Below, piece by piece: positions 32,807 through 43,375 of a stretch of DNA of 64,000 nucleotides. The position numbers were made by a program, and so were the translations under genes. Under the pieces are notes generated by a model. It saw only the letters and a list, made by a program, of their open reading frames with translations, had not been told where the DNA came from and did not search any database. The stretch covers positions 354,527 to 418,526 of the forward strand of contig JAHISV010000005.1 in the NCBI GenBank assembly GCA_018818065.1, read 5' to 3'. Position 1 is the stretch's first letter, and the number at the start of each line of letters is the position of its first letter. Source of the stretch: Bacteroidota bacterium (GTDB lineage: Bacteria > Bacteroidota > Ignavibacteria > Ignavibacteriales > Melioribacteraceae).

Positions 32807-35800
32807 ATGAAGTTATTATTTCTTAAAGCAAAAGATGGTATTCTTCTTAAAAAATATTTTTTCGTTTTTTTTGCGATAGTTATTCTTGGTTCTTCAGTAA
32901 TTGCACAAAACCTTAATGTTTCCGGAATTAATACACCAAGTACCGACATAAATGGAACCTATGTACCAAATGGTTTAGTGTGGGGTTATAATTCGTGGAA
33001 ACATCAAAGTAAAAATTATTACATTTACTATCATCAATATAGTGGCGGAGATAAACATTACTATTGGAATATTGATAATGATACAGATGATACAAATGTA
33101 TACTTTTATTCTAATGACGACCCTCCAAGTGATACACCTGTAAATGTTAGTAGTTGGACTACTTCTGATGGGGGTGGCTCTCCGGTTGTTACTAGTTCTG
33201 GGGCACCGGAAATTGACTTAAGAGGTAATAGTAATTCAATAGCCAGTGGGGACTATGTTCAGAGTTTTAACGATTTTACGAAGTTTGGCTCTGTTAGTAC
33301 TTCATCAGGTACATTAACAAGAACTTTTACAATTGCTAACACAGGTGATGTGAATTTGACCATTAGTGGTTCATCACCATATGTTTCAATAAGTGGTACA
33401 CATGCTTCTGATTTTAGTATTACATCTGCACCTTCAACTACTATAGGCGGTTCAAGCTCAACTACACTTGTTGTAACTTTTAATCCATCCGCAGATGGAA
33501 GCAGAACTGCCAGATTAACAATTTCTAATAACGATTCGGATGAAGGGACATATTCATTTGATATTCATGGAACTGGTTATACTGCTCAAAATATAACAGT
33601 TTCAGGCGTTACTAATCCTGTAGCAGCAAATGGTACTTATATTCATCAGGGTATTATTAACAGATTTGAATACTGGAAACATCAATCTCAAAATTATTAC
33701 ATTTTTAATGATGAATACAATAACAATCAATACTGGAATCTGGATGTAGATACCGATGATACCGATAGTGATTACCTTTTCTCAAAAGGTTCTGATGCTG
33801 CCTCTCCCGTTTCCTTAACAAGTTGGAGTGCAAATTCTGGAGCTACAGGTAATCCTGTTGTTGCAAGTGCTACACCTTCACCCGAAATTAATGTCCAGGG
33901 AAATAGCCAGAATATATATGAAGGTGATACTACACCATCCTGGGACGACCATACAATTTTGGGATCATTAAATATCTCATCTGGTACCAGAACAAGAACG
34001 TTCACAATACAGAATTTGGGGTCGCAGGCTCTAACTCTTTCCGGAAGTTCACCTTATGTCTCGGTAAGTGGTTCCGGATTCAGCGTGACAACCCCGCCGT
34101 CATCTACTATTGCTGCTTATGGAAGTACAACATTTGTTGTAACGTTTGATCCATCGACAGAAGGGACAAACTCAGCAACATTAACAATAACTAGTAACGA
34201 TGCTGATGAATCGACATATAGTTTTGGTGTTCAGGGAAGAGGATATGTACCAAAAGATATAATTGTTTCTGATATTACAAACCCTCCCGCAGCAAACGGC
34301 GTGTATACTCATCAGGGTGTATTGAACGAGCTTGAATACTGGAAACATGAAACGCAAAATTATTATATATATAATGCTTTCTTTAATACTAGCCTATATT
34401 GGAACATAGATAATAATACTGATAATGCCGATGTACATTTTTATTCAGGAGATCACAATGATGATTATTTGCCGCTAAATGTTTCATCGTGGACAAATGA
34501 CGGTGGAACGGGATCACCAACAATTATTTATGCTGGTCCTGAAATCTCTATTGAAGGGAACTCAACAGAAATTGCCGATAATGATACTACTCCTGATTCC
34601 GGCGATGATACAGATTTTGGAAGTGTAAATGTTGCCGGAGGATCAAATGCAAATACCTTTACCATAAAAAATACCGGTGGTCAAACCCTAAGCTTAACGG
34701 ATGCTTCTCCATATGTAGCAATCACAGGACATACTTCTGATTTCACATTAACTTCGACACCCTCCAGTTCAATAGCTGCAAGTGGTTCAACAACATTCGA
34801 AATAACTTTTAATCCAACTGCTGGGGGTACAAGATCGGCATCAGTGAGTATTGCCAACAACGACACTGACGAAAATCCATACAATTTTAATATTCAGGGA
34901 ACCGGTATTTATGTAGCACCGACAACACAGGCGCATACTGTAACATACTCAAATGTGGAAGCTTCCCAAATGACTATAAGCTGGACGAACGGAAACGGAA
35001 GTATACGGGCAGTATTTTTAAATCTGGGAAGTTCCGGAAATGCTTCGCCGGTTGCTTCAACAACCTACACAGCAAATACGGAATTTAAATCAGGTAGTCA
35101 GATAGGTACCAGCGGTTGGTATTGTATTTATAACGGAACCGGTACGTCTGTAAATGTAACCGGATTAATGCCTGGTTCCACATACCGCGCCATGGTTTGT
35201 GAATACAATGGTACTGCGGGTTACGAAGCATATTTTACTGATACCGCCACCGAGAATCCCAAAAACCAGGCAATGGATACTATTATGATTAACGAGGTTG
35301 ATGCCGATACACCTGGAACGGATGACGCACAATTCATCGAGTTATATAGTATTGGAACTGCTAATGTTTCTCTCAATGGTTTAACATTAGTTCTATTCAA
35401 TGGCAATGACGATCTTTCATATAGAAGTGTTGATTTGGATGGCTATTCTACTGATGCAAGCGGATATTTCGTTTACGGTAATCCTGCTGTAACAGGAGTT
35501 GATCTGTCGGTTGATAATAGCGTATTAATCCAGAACGGAGCTGATGCAGTTGCGATTTATGTAGGTAATAGCGGTGATTTTCCAAATGGAACAGCAGTGA
35601 CAACAACAAACTTAGTTGATGCGCTGGTTTATGATAATGGTCAGGCCGATGATGCAGGACTTCTAGTATTGTTAAATGGCGGGGAACCTCAGGTCAATGA
35701 AAATGGAAGAGGAGATGTCGCCAATCACTCCAATCAACGAATTCCAAACGGCAGCGGCGGACTAAGAAATACTTCAACTTATGATCAGCAGCCACCAACA

Positions 35801-38800
35801 CCCGGCACTGAGAATTATGGTTACCCGGCAATACTCGCCACAGAATACAACTATAATACAAATATTTTGACTGTTACAGGGGAGTACTTTGAAGCAAATG
35901 GAAGTGGACAAGATGTAGATATCTCTCTCCTGACTATTACCGGTGAAGGTGGAGCTACCTACACAATTGTTAGCACAAGTGACGTTGAAATAACTTCCGC
36001 TACAGAATTTAGTGTAACACTAAGTGGAGCAGATCTAATAAATGTTGAAGAACTATTAAATAAGAATGGGACAAATTCTGCAACAAATAATACACTATAT
36101 AATTTAGCTGCAGCAGATAACTGGTTGACAGGTGCACCCTCAGGTAATGATATTTCTAACGCCACAGCTGGAATTACTGTAAGCAACTTCGCCAATCCTG
36201 TAATTATTTCAACGACATATGATGCAGGAACGGGTGTTCTTGTTGCAACAGGAACAAACTTTGTAGCAAACAGTGGTCCAACAAATGACGTGGATGTTTC
36301 ACTTCTGACATTCAAAGGTGAAAGTGCGGCGACATATCAGTTAACAACCAACACAAGTGATGTAGAATTAACATCAGCAACAGAATTTTCAATTACTCTG
36401 GGCGGAACTGACAAAACAAATGTTAACGGACTATTAGGTAGGAACGGAACAACGTCTCCTGATAATACAACTTACAACCTTGCAGCTGCTGACAATTGGA
36501 TGCCCGGCTCACCAGCTGGAAATAGCATTATCGATGCAACAACCGGTATTGATGTCAGCAATGTACCGGTTCCGACTATTACTGATGCTGATTATGATTT
36601 CACTACAAATACGTTGACTGTAACTTGTACTAACCTGGTAGCAAAACCAGGTGGTACAAATGATATAGATATTTCAAAACTTAAAATAGAAGGAAGTGAT
36701 TATACATTAACAAGTGCAAGTGATGTAGAAATAACTTCTGCTACAGAATTTAGTGTCACACTTACTGGCTCAGATTTAACAAATGTTGAAGCTATCCTGA
36801 ATCAAGATGGTACTCAATCTGCAGGGGGAACAGACTATAATCTTGCTGCTCTAGAAGACTGGGTAACAGGAGCAGATCCTTCTGCCATCATAGCAGATGA
36901 AACGGGTAACGCGATTGATGTAATTAATTATACTAATCCTAACATTATCTCTGGGTCATATAACTACGATACAAATGTTTTAACAGTAACAGGAACTAAT
37001 TTTGTAAGCAACAGTTCCGGAAATGATGTAGATGTTTCAAGATTACAATTTGATAATGGCGACGGTACGTCAGGTCTTCCGTCAGAAAGCAGCGATGTGG
37101 AGATCACCTCTGACACTGAATTTAGTGTTGCTTTAAGTGGTGACGATATTGCACGAATCGAATATATTATGAATAAAGAAGGTGCTCAATGTGATGGTGG
37201 GACTAACTATGATTTAATAGCAAACGATAACTGGATGACAGGTACTGCGGACAATTATAATATATTAGATTACTCGAATACTTTAACAGTAATTAACTAT
37301 GCTAACCCGGTAATAACTAGTGTGGCTTACAATTACGATACAAATGTATTTACTGTTACAGGGACAAATTTTATAAATAATCCATTTGTTCTTAATGATG
37401 TGGGCGTTTCACTTTTAACAGTAAAAGGTGAAGGAGGAGCCACTTATAGTTTAAACAGTTCAGCTAATGTCCCAATTACTGGAGCTACAGAATTTAATAT
37501 TACTTTAAGTGGAATTGATATTCCGGAAGTGGAAGCGTTATTGAATAAAAATGGAACTCAGGCTGATGATAATACAGTCTATAATTTGGCAGCTGCTGAT
37601 AATTGGATGGCTTATTCGCCAAGTGGAAATGATATATCTGATCCAACAAGCGGGGTAACGGTAAGTGATTTCGCCAATCCTGTAATTATTTCAACGACAT
37701 ATGATGCAGGAACGGGTGTTCTTGTTGCAACAGGAACAAACTTTGTAGCAAACAGTGGGCCTACAAATGACGTGGATGTTCAACTCTTAACATTCAAGGG
37801 CGAAGGAGCTGGAACATATCAGCTGACAACTAATACTGATGATGTAGAATTAACTTCTGATACTGAATTTTCTGTAACGCTTGGATCAACCGACAAGAGT
37901 AATGTTAATGGTCTATTAAGTAAAAACGGGACAACCTCACCGGACAATACTACTTATAATCTTGCTTCAGCAGATAATTGGATGCCCGGCTCACCAGTTG
38001 GTAATAGCATTACTGATGCAACAACCAGTATTGATGTCAGCAATGTACCGGTTCCGACTATTACTGATGCTGATTATGATTTCGCTACAAACACGTTGAC
38101 TGTAACTTGTACTAACCTGGTAGCGAAACCAGGTGGTATAAATGATATAGATATTTCAAAACTTAAAATAGAAGGAAGTGATTATACATTAACAAGTGCA
38201 AGTGATGTAGAAATAACTTCTGCTACAGAATTTAGTGTCACACTTACTGGCTCAGATTTAACAAATGTTGAAGCGATACTTAACAAAGATGGAACATCAT
38301 CCGCGGGAGGTACTACTTATAACCTTGCTGCTCTGGAAGATTGGGTAACCGGGGCTGATCCGTCAACAGATATTGCAGACGAAACTGGAAACGCCATAGA
38401 TGTTAGTAACTATGCAAACCCGGCAATAGGTACAGCAGCATACGATTACAACACAAATATTCTTACAGTAACAGGAACAAACTTTGTTAGTAACAGTGGT
38501 GGAACAAACGATGTTGATATTTCTCTTCTCACAGTCAGAGGTGAAGGAAATGCAACCTATACAATTACCAGCGCAAGTAATGTTGAAATAACTTCAGAAA
38601 CAACATTCAGCATCACATTATCCGGAAGTGATCTGACACACATTGAGGGATTGCTAAACAAGGATGGAACTACTTCAGCTACATCGGCAACTACATTTAA
38701 TCTTGAAGCCGCAGACAACTGGATGCCTGGAGCATATGCAACCTATGATATTTCCGATGCTACTGGTACAATAGCAGTATCCAATTATGCTGCTCCTGCA

Positions 38801-41800
38801 ATTACTGATGTCGATTATGATTTCACGACAAACATCTTTGCAGTTACTGGAACTAACCTTGTAAGCAATAGCGGTGCAACAAATGATGTGGATATTTCCC
38901 TTATCACTATTACGGGTGAAGGAGGATCAACTTATATAATTACAAGTACAAGTGATGTAGAATTAACATCAGCAACTGCATTTAGTGTAACACTAAGCGG
39001 AGCAGACTTAATAAATGTTGAAGCCCTCTTAAACAAAGATGGTACTACTTCAGCCACTGCAGGTACAACTTACAATTTTGCAGCAGCAGATAATTGGTTA
39101 ACAGCAGCTCCTAGCGGTACAAATATCGTATCGGCAACAAATGGAATTACCGTTAGTAACTTTGCTAATCCTGTAATTACTTCAACAACCTATGATGCAA
39201 CGACTGGAGTACTTGTTGCAATAGGAACAAACTTTGTAGCAAACAGTGGGGCAACTAATGATGTTGATGTTCAACTCTTAACATTCAAAGGTGAGGGTGC
39301 TGGAACATTCCAGTTGACAACTAATACATCTGACGTGGAATTAACATCAGACACTGAGTTTTCTGTAACCCTTGGTGCCACGGATAAAATAAATGTAAAT
39401 GGATTATTAAATAAAAACGGAACAACCTCTCCTGATAATACAACTTATAACCTTGATGCAGCTGATAACTGGATGACTGGTTCTCCCGCAGGTAACAATA
39501 TTGCTGATGCAACAACAGGTATTGATGTCAGCAATGTACCTGTCCCTACAATAACAGATGCTGATTATAATTATACTACAAATACACTTACGGTTACCGG
39601 AACAGGTTTTGTTTCAAGAACGGGTCCGACAAATGATGTCGATATTTCCAAATTAAAAATAGAGGGTAGTGATTATACATTAACGAGCGCTAGCGATGTT
39701 GAAATAACGACTGCTACAGAATTCAGTGTAACACTTACCGGAAATGATTTAACAAATGTAGAAGCTATTCTTAATAAAGATGGAGCAGAATCTGCCGGAG
39801 GGTCGACATATAATATTGCTGCTCTTGAGGATTGGCTGACTGGTGCAGATCCCTCTGTAAACATTGCCGATGAGACAGGAAATGGTATTGATGTTAGCAA
39901 CTATGCCAACCCTGCCTTAACATCCGCTACATATGATGTGGATAACGGGCAACTTGTTATTACAGGTACAAATTTTGTAATTAACACCGGGGTTACAAAT
40001 GATGTTGATGCGTCACTTCTTACAATAACTGGTGAAGGAGGAAACTCCTACCAATTATCAGACACACCGGACGTTGAAGTTACCTCATCAACAGGATTTG
40101 CACTAACTCTTAGTGCAACAGATAAATTGAATGTCCATGGTTTACTTAATAAAAATGGCACTACTTCAGGTGATAACACAACATATAATCTGGTAGCAGC
40201 TGACAATTGGATGCCTGGGTCGCCTTCTGTAAACAACATAGAAGACCTTACTGGCAATGCCATTACTGTGAGCAATGTTCAAACTCCAACAATTACAAGT
40301 GCTACATACGATTCAGATAATGGTGTATTAGTTGTAACCGGAACAAACCTGTTTAAGAAATACGGAGCAAACAATGATGTTGATGTCTCAAAACTTATTG
40401 TAACAGGGGAAGGAGGCAATTATGGTATCTCTGCTGCCATAACAGATGTCGAAATAACTTCAGCAACAGAATTCACCTTCACCATAACCGGAAGTGACAA
40501 AACAGAAGTAGATTCCAGACTGGATATGTTTGGTACACAATCGAGTGGAGGAACAATTTACAATATTGCCGGTGCTGAGGACTGGCTACTTGCGGCTGAT
40601 CCGGCAGCGAATATTGCAGATCTTACCGGTAATGGAATTACTGTATCGGTTACTCCAAAGATATCAAGTGCTACCTATAATGCCTCCACAGGAGTGTTAG
40701 TTGTAGCTGGTTCTAATATAAGAGCTAATGCGGGCGGATCTGATATCGATGCCTCTAAGTTTACATTTACTGGTGAGGGTGGAGATACTTATACTCTAAC
40801 AAATACAGCCGATGTGAACAGAACAAGTGCTACGGCATTTACACTGACACTTAGTACAACTGATAGACTTAATGTAAATGAGATTATAAATAAAGACGGA
40901 ACATCTTCTACTTGTGGTTCGGGCTATAATCTTGCGGCTGCGGATGATTGGTGTACTAACGAGACAACCGGCAATACCTCCGACTTAACAGGCAATGCTA
41001 TAAACGTGTCTAGCGTTCAAAAGCCAACAATCACATCTGCTGAATATAATGCTTCAACAGGTATATTTACTATAACATGTCAAAATTTGAGTAAAAGAGA
41101 CGGAGTTAACAATGATATTGATTTATCAAAACTCACTATAATCGGTGAAGGTGGCGAGTCCGATACTCTTACAACGTCAGATGTTGAGATTGTCGACTAT
41201 AACGAATTTGTATTCCAGCTTAATGCTGCTGATAAAGCCGCAGTGGATTTGATATTTAATAAGAACGGGTTAACATCAACCAGTGGCACCGCTTATAAGG
41301 TTAATGCCGCAGAGGATTGGGCTAGAGGTGCAGATGCTGCCGTGAATGTTGTTGACATTACAGGAAATGCAACTAATGTTTTAAACGTTCCGATCCCCTT
41401 AATTACTTCATCATCATATCACTGGAGTGATGGTATTATTACTTGCACAGGTACAGGCTTTACGAAACGGAACGGAGATGATAATGATGTTGATGCTTCT
41501 ACATTTACTTTTGCCGGTGAAGGGGGAGGCACATACACATTAGTAGGTAGCGCAGATGTAGATATTACCTCAGCAACTGAATTTGCTATTACTCTGGATG
41601 CCACTGATAAAGCTGCAGTGAATATACTTCTTAATAAAGAGGGTACTAAATCAAACGATAATACAGTTTATAATCTGGCAGCAGCAGAAGATTGGGCAAT
41701 GTTTGCCGATGCAGCCGTAAATGTAGTTGATGCTACAACACCAATAACGGCGGGTAATTTTAATACACCACCTACAGGTGCCGATGACGCAATTACAACA

Positions 41801-43324
41801 AGTGAAGATACTCAGCATATTTTTGCAGTAGCGGATTTTACATTTAACGATGTTGATAGCGATGGTTTTGCCGGTATTGAAATTGAAAGTCTGGAAACAG
41901 CCGGTGTTTTACAGTATAATGGAAGTGATGTGACGGTTAGCCTCGATTGTCCGGATGTGACATTGTTATCCTTTGACCCTGTTGCAAATGAGTCTGGTTT
42001 GCCATACGCGACCTTTACTTTTAAGGTCAAAGATGACAGAGGTGCATACAGTGTTGCGACTTATACAATGAGTATAAATGTTACTGATGTTGTAGATGTA
42101 CCTGTTGTATCAGTGAATGAGGGAGCTAATGTTGATGAAGGTGGCAGCTTTACTCTTGATGATTCTATGCTGCGTTCGCAGGACTCAGATGGAAGTTCAT
42201 TCACTCTTCTTTATAGTATAGTGACAGGTCCGTTCCATGGTGACTTTATAGTCAGCGGGGCTCTCTTAAAGGGTAATGAAATCACAACTACAACATTTAC
42301 TCAGAATAATATTGCGAACGGCAAAGTAGCATACCAACATGATGGAGGTGAAGCTGAGGTAGATTCAATCACTTTTACCGTTGATGACGGAGCGGGTGGT
42401 ATATCAGAACCTGCTACTTTCCTTATTACAATAAATGGAGTAAATGATCCGCCGGTATTTACAGGTGCACCGACTCTAACGGCTAATGAGGACGAGGGAC
42501 TGAGTTTTACAATGAGTTCACTATTAGCATACGTTGCTGATCCTGATGACCCTGATAGTCTTTTGACAGTTAACCTGATAAGCCATTGTGATAATATTGA
42601 TATTTCTTGTTCGGATATCAGTTTCCAAACAAGCTGTACAGCAAACTGGTTTGGTGTTGGACAATACCTGTTTACGGTTAGTGATGGTGAAACAACTATC
42701 GATACTCTATTGAATTTTACGGTAAATGCAGTTAATGATCTTCCAACAATTAGTGGTTTACCATCCAGCATTGAATTCGAGAATGGCGCCATAGAAACGA
42801 TTGATTTGAGTGGTACCGCTGAAGATATTGAAACACCCGATTCCTTGCTAACCTTTAGTTTTGCCTCTACACCGGATTCGCTTAATGCAAGCTATAACTC
42901 AGAGACAAAGGTACTCTCTGTTTCAGCAGTAGGAAGTTTTGAAGGAGTTATCGATTTTGTTATTACAGTAACAGATTCAGAGGGAGGCAGCAGCAGCGAA
43001 ACAATTTCGGTAACTGTAACACAAAATGTGACTGGAATAGAACAACTTGAAGGAATTCCTACGGAATATGTATTGTATAATAACTACCCAAATCCATTTA
43101 ACCCAAGCACGGTAATACGATATGGGATACCGGAGAGGGCAGCTGTGACCTTAAGAGTATATGATATTTTAGGGCGAGAACTGTCGACACTTATCAATGA
43201 AACTCAGAGCGCAGGTTTTTATGAATATCAATGGAATGCATCTAATAATGCCAGTGGAATATATTTTTATATGTTGGATGCCGGTGAATATAGGGAAGTA
43301 AAGAAGATGATTCTGATTAAATAG
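32807..43324 (+). CDS. Giant repetitive T9SS-secreted adhesin-like protein (3505 residues)
   Basis: This cell-surface protein has a signal peptide (FFAIVILGSSVIAQ). In order it shows: three modules of about 230 residues (about 35-705), each with a YWKH...YWNID block followed by a choice-of-anchor-D Ig-like block (SPYVSISGT ... TFNPSADGSRTARLTI); an FN3-like segment (about 705-820); a lamin-tail-like domain (TIMINEVDADTPGTDDAQFI, about 820-1005); 16 tandem repeats of about 124 residues (about 1009-2988); three to four cadherin/Ig-like domains with PPTGADDAIT, GVNDPPVF and AVNDLPTI linkers; and a T9SS sorting domain (NNYPNPFNPSTVIRYGIPE ... VKKMILIK). The frame is unbroken over 10.5 kb. A role in adhesion or biofilm matrix is likely by analogy, not shown. 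Confidence 0.88.
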   Translation: MKLLFLKAKDGILLKKYFFVFFAIVILGSSVIAQNLNVSGINTPSTDINGTYVPNGLVWGYNSWKHQSKNYYIYYHQYSGGDKHYYWNIDNDTDDTNVYFYSNDDPPSDTPVNVSSWTTSDGGGSPVVTSSGAPEIDLRGNSNSIASGDYVQSFNDFTKFGSVSTSSGTLTRTFTIANTGDVNLTISGSSPYVSISGTHASDFSITSAPSTTIGGSSSTTLVVTFNPSADGSRTARLTISNNDSDEGTYSFDIHGTGYTAQNITVSGVTNPVAANGTYIHQGIINRFEYWKHQSQNYYIFNDEYNNNQYWNLDVDTDDTDSDYLFSKGSDAASPVSLTSWSANSGATGNPVVASATPSPEINVQGNSQNIYEGDTTPSWDDHTILGSLNISSGTRTRTFTIQNLGSQALTLSGSSPYVSVSGSGFSVTTPPSSTIAAYGSTTFVVTFDPSTEGTNSATLTITSNDADESTYSFGVQGRGYVPKDIIVSDITNPPAANGVYTHQGVLNELEYWKHETQNYYIYNAFFNTSLYWNIDNNTDNADVHFYSGDHNDDYLPLNVSSWTNDGGTGSPTIIYAGPEISIEGNSTEIADNDTTPDSGDDTDFGSVNVAGGSNANTFTIKNTGGQTLSLTDASPYVAITGHTSDFTLTSTPSSSIAASGSTTFEITFNPTAGGTRSASVSIANNDTDENPYNFNIQGTGIYVAPTTQAHTVTYSNVEASQMTISWTNGNGSIRAVFLNLGSSGNASPVASTTYTANTEFKSGSQIGTSGWYCIYNGTGTSVNVTGLMPGSTYRAMVCEYNGTAGYEAYFTDTATENPKNQAMDTIMINEVDADTPGTDDAQFIELYSIGTANVSLNGLTLVLFNGNDDLSYRSVDLDGYSTDASGYFVYGNPAVTGVDLSVDNSVLIQNGADAVAIYVGNSGDFPNGTAVTTTNLVDALVYDNGQADDAGLLVLLNGGEPQVNENGRGDVANHSNQRIPNGSGGLRNTSTYDQQPPTPGTENYGYPAILATEYNYNTNILTVTGEYFEANGSGQDVDISLLTITGEGGATYTIVSTSDVEITSATEFSVTLSGADLINVEELLNKNGTNSATNNTLYNLAAADNWLTGAPSGNDISNATAGITVSNFANPVIISTTYDAGTGVLVATGTNFVANSGPTNDVDVSLLTFKGESAATYQLTTNTSDVELTSATEFSITLGGTDKTNVNGLLGRNGTTSPDNTTYNLAAADNWMPGSPAGNSIIDATTGIDVSNVPVPTITDADYDFTTNTLTVTCTNLVAKPGGTNDIDISKLKIEGSDYTLTSASDVEITSATEFSVTLTGSDLTNVEAILNQDGTQSAGGTDYNLAALEDWVTGADPSAIIADETGNAIDVINYTNPNIISGSYNYDTNVLTVTGTNFVSNSSGNDVDVSRLQFDNGDGTSGLPSESSDVEITSDTEFSVALSGDDIARIEYIMNKEGAQCDGGTNYDLIANDNWMTGTADNYNILDYSNTLTVINYANPVITSVAYNYDTNVFTVTGTNFINNPFVLNDVGVSLLTVKGEGGATYSLNSSANVPITGATEFNITLSGIDIPEVEALLNKNGTQADDNTVYNLAAADNWMAYSPSGNDISDPTSGVTVSDFANPVIISTTYDAGTGVLVATGTNFVANSGPTNDVDVQLLTFKGEGAGTYQLTTNTDDVELTSDTEFSVTLGSTDKSNVNGLLSKNGTTSPDNTTYNLASADNWMPGSPVGNSITDATTSIDVSNVPVPTITDADYDFATNTLTVTCTNLVAKPGGINDIDISKLKIEGSDYTLTSASDVEITSATEFSVTLTGSDLTNVEAILNKDGTSSAGGTTYNLAALEDWVTGADPSTDIADETGNAIDVSNYANPAIGTAAYDYNTNILTVTGTNFVSNSGGTNDVDISLLTVRGEGNATYTITSASNVEITSETTFSITLSGSDLTHIEGLLNKDGTTSATSATTFNLEAADNWMPGAYATYDISDATGTIAVSNYAAPAITDVDYDFTTNIFAVTGTNLVSNSGATNDVDISLITITGEGGSTYIITSTSDVELTSATAFSVTLSGADLINVEALLNKDGTTSATAGTTYNFAAADNWLTAAPSGTNIVSATNGITVSNFANPVITSTTYDATTGVLVAIGTNFVANSGATNDVDVQLLTFKGEGAGTFQLTTNTSDVELTSDTEFSVTLGATDKINVNGLLNKNGTTSPDNTTYNLDAADNWMTGSPAGNNIADATTGIDVSNVPVPTITDADYNYTTNTLTVTGTGFVSRTGPTNDVDISKLKIEGSDYTLTSASDVEITTATEFSVTLTGNDLTNVEAILNKDGAESAGGSTYNIAALEDWLTGADPSVNIADETGNGIDVSNYANPALTSATYDVDNGQLVITGTNFVINTGVTNDVDASLLTITGEGGNSYQLSDTPDVEVTSSTGFALTLSATDKLNVHGLLNKNGTTSGDNTTYNLVAADNWMPGSPSVNNIEDLTGNAITVSNVQTPTITSATYDSDNGVLVVTGTNLFKKYGANNDVDVSKLIVTGEGGNYGISAAITDVEITSATEFTFTITGSDKTEVDSRLDMFGTQSSGGTIYNIAGAEDWLLAADPAANIADLTGNGITVSVTPKISSATYNASTGVLVVAGSNIRANAGGSDIDASKFTFTGEGGDTYTLTNTADVNRTSATAFTLTLSTTDRLNVNEIINKDGTSSTCGSGYNLAAADDWCTNETTGNTSDLTGNAINVSSVQKPTITSAEYNASTGIFTITCQNLSKRDGVNNDIDLSKLTIIGEGGESDTLTTSDVEIVDYNEFVFQLNAADKAAVDLIFNKNGLTSTSGTAYKVNAAEDWARGADAAVNVVDITGNATNVLNVPIPLITSSSYHWSDGIITCTGTGFTKRNGDDNDVDASTFTFAGEGGGTYTLVGSADVDITSATEFAITLDATDKAAVNILLNKEGTKSNDNTVYNLAAAEDWAMFADAAVNVVDATTPITAGNFNTPPTGADDAITTSEDTQHIFAVADFTFNDVDSDGFAGIEIESLETAGVLQYNGSDVTVSLDCPDVTLLSFDPVANESGLPYATFTFKVKDDRGAYSVATYTMSINVTDVVDVPVVSVNEGANVDEGGSFTLDDSMLRSQDSDGSSFTLLYSIVTGPFHGDFIVSGALLKGNEITTTTFTQNNIANGKVAYQHDGGEAEVDSITFTVDDGAGGISEPATFLITINGVNDPPVFTGAPTLTANEDEGLSFTMSSLLAYVADPDDPDSLLTVNLISHCDNIDISCSDISFQTSCTANWFGVGQYLFTVSDGETTIDTLLNFTVNAVNDLPTISGLPSSIEFENGAIETIDLSGTAEDIETPDSLLTFSFASTPDSLNASYNSETKVLSVSAVGSFEGVIDFVITVTDSEGGSSSETISVTVTQNVTGIEQLEGIPTEYVLYNNYPNPFNPSTVIRYGIPERAAVTLRVYDILGRELSTLINETQSAGFYEYQWNASNNASGIYFYMLDAGEYREVKKMILIK
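35829..41766 (+). repeat. Sixteen tandem 370-base coding repeats with 4-repeat higher-order units
   Basis: Sixteen units of about 371 bases follow each other without a break. Each reads roughly ITxATYDxxTxxLTVTGTNF, then NDVDxSLLTxTGEGG, SDVEITSATEFSVTLSG, NVEALLNKNGT and YNLAAADNWM, ending xVSNxxxP. Units 2, 6 and 10 resemble each other most, as do 3, 7 and 11, so four units (about 1.49 kb) form a higher-order repeat used about three times. Units 2 and 6 are identical over at least 80 bases from 36191 and 37673, and units 3 and 7 are nearly identical over about 240 bases (36553 and 38035). Units 13-16 are the most divergent. Confidence 0.92.
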
Positions 43325-43335
43325 TGTAAAATTAT

Positions 43336-43358
43336 AGGGGTGCATAATCTGCACCCCT
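43336..43358. terminator. Hairpin terminator after the giant adhesin gene
   Basis: AGGGGTGCA-TAATC-TGCACCCCT is a perfect 9-pair stem 12 bases after the adhesin stop. The T run that follows on the plus strand is weak; on the minus strand the A/T-rich side (TATAATTTTACAC) could serve the convergent GNAT remnant. Confidence 0.75.
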
Positions 43359-43375
43359 GTGTTCTAATTTATTAG

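Noticed and set aside
35829..41766. CRISPR-like array because of long regular repeats
   Set aside because: Repeats are about 370 bases, coding in one unbroken frame and lack short spacers; they are protein tandem repeats.
33772..42792. Several antisense open frames of 60-163 codons opposite the adhesin gene
   Set aside because: They recur with the repeat period, lack ribosome sites and signal or domain motifs, and mirror the biased codon use of the plus-strand gene.
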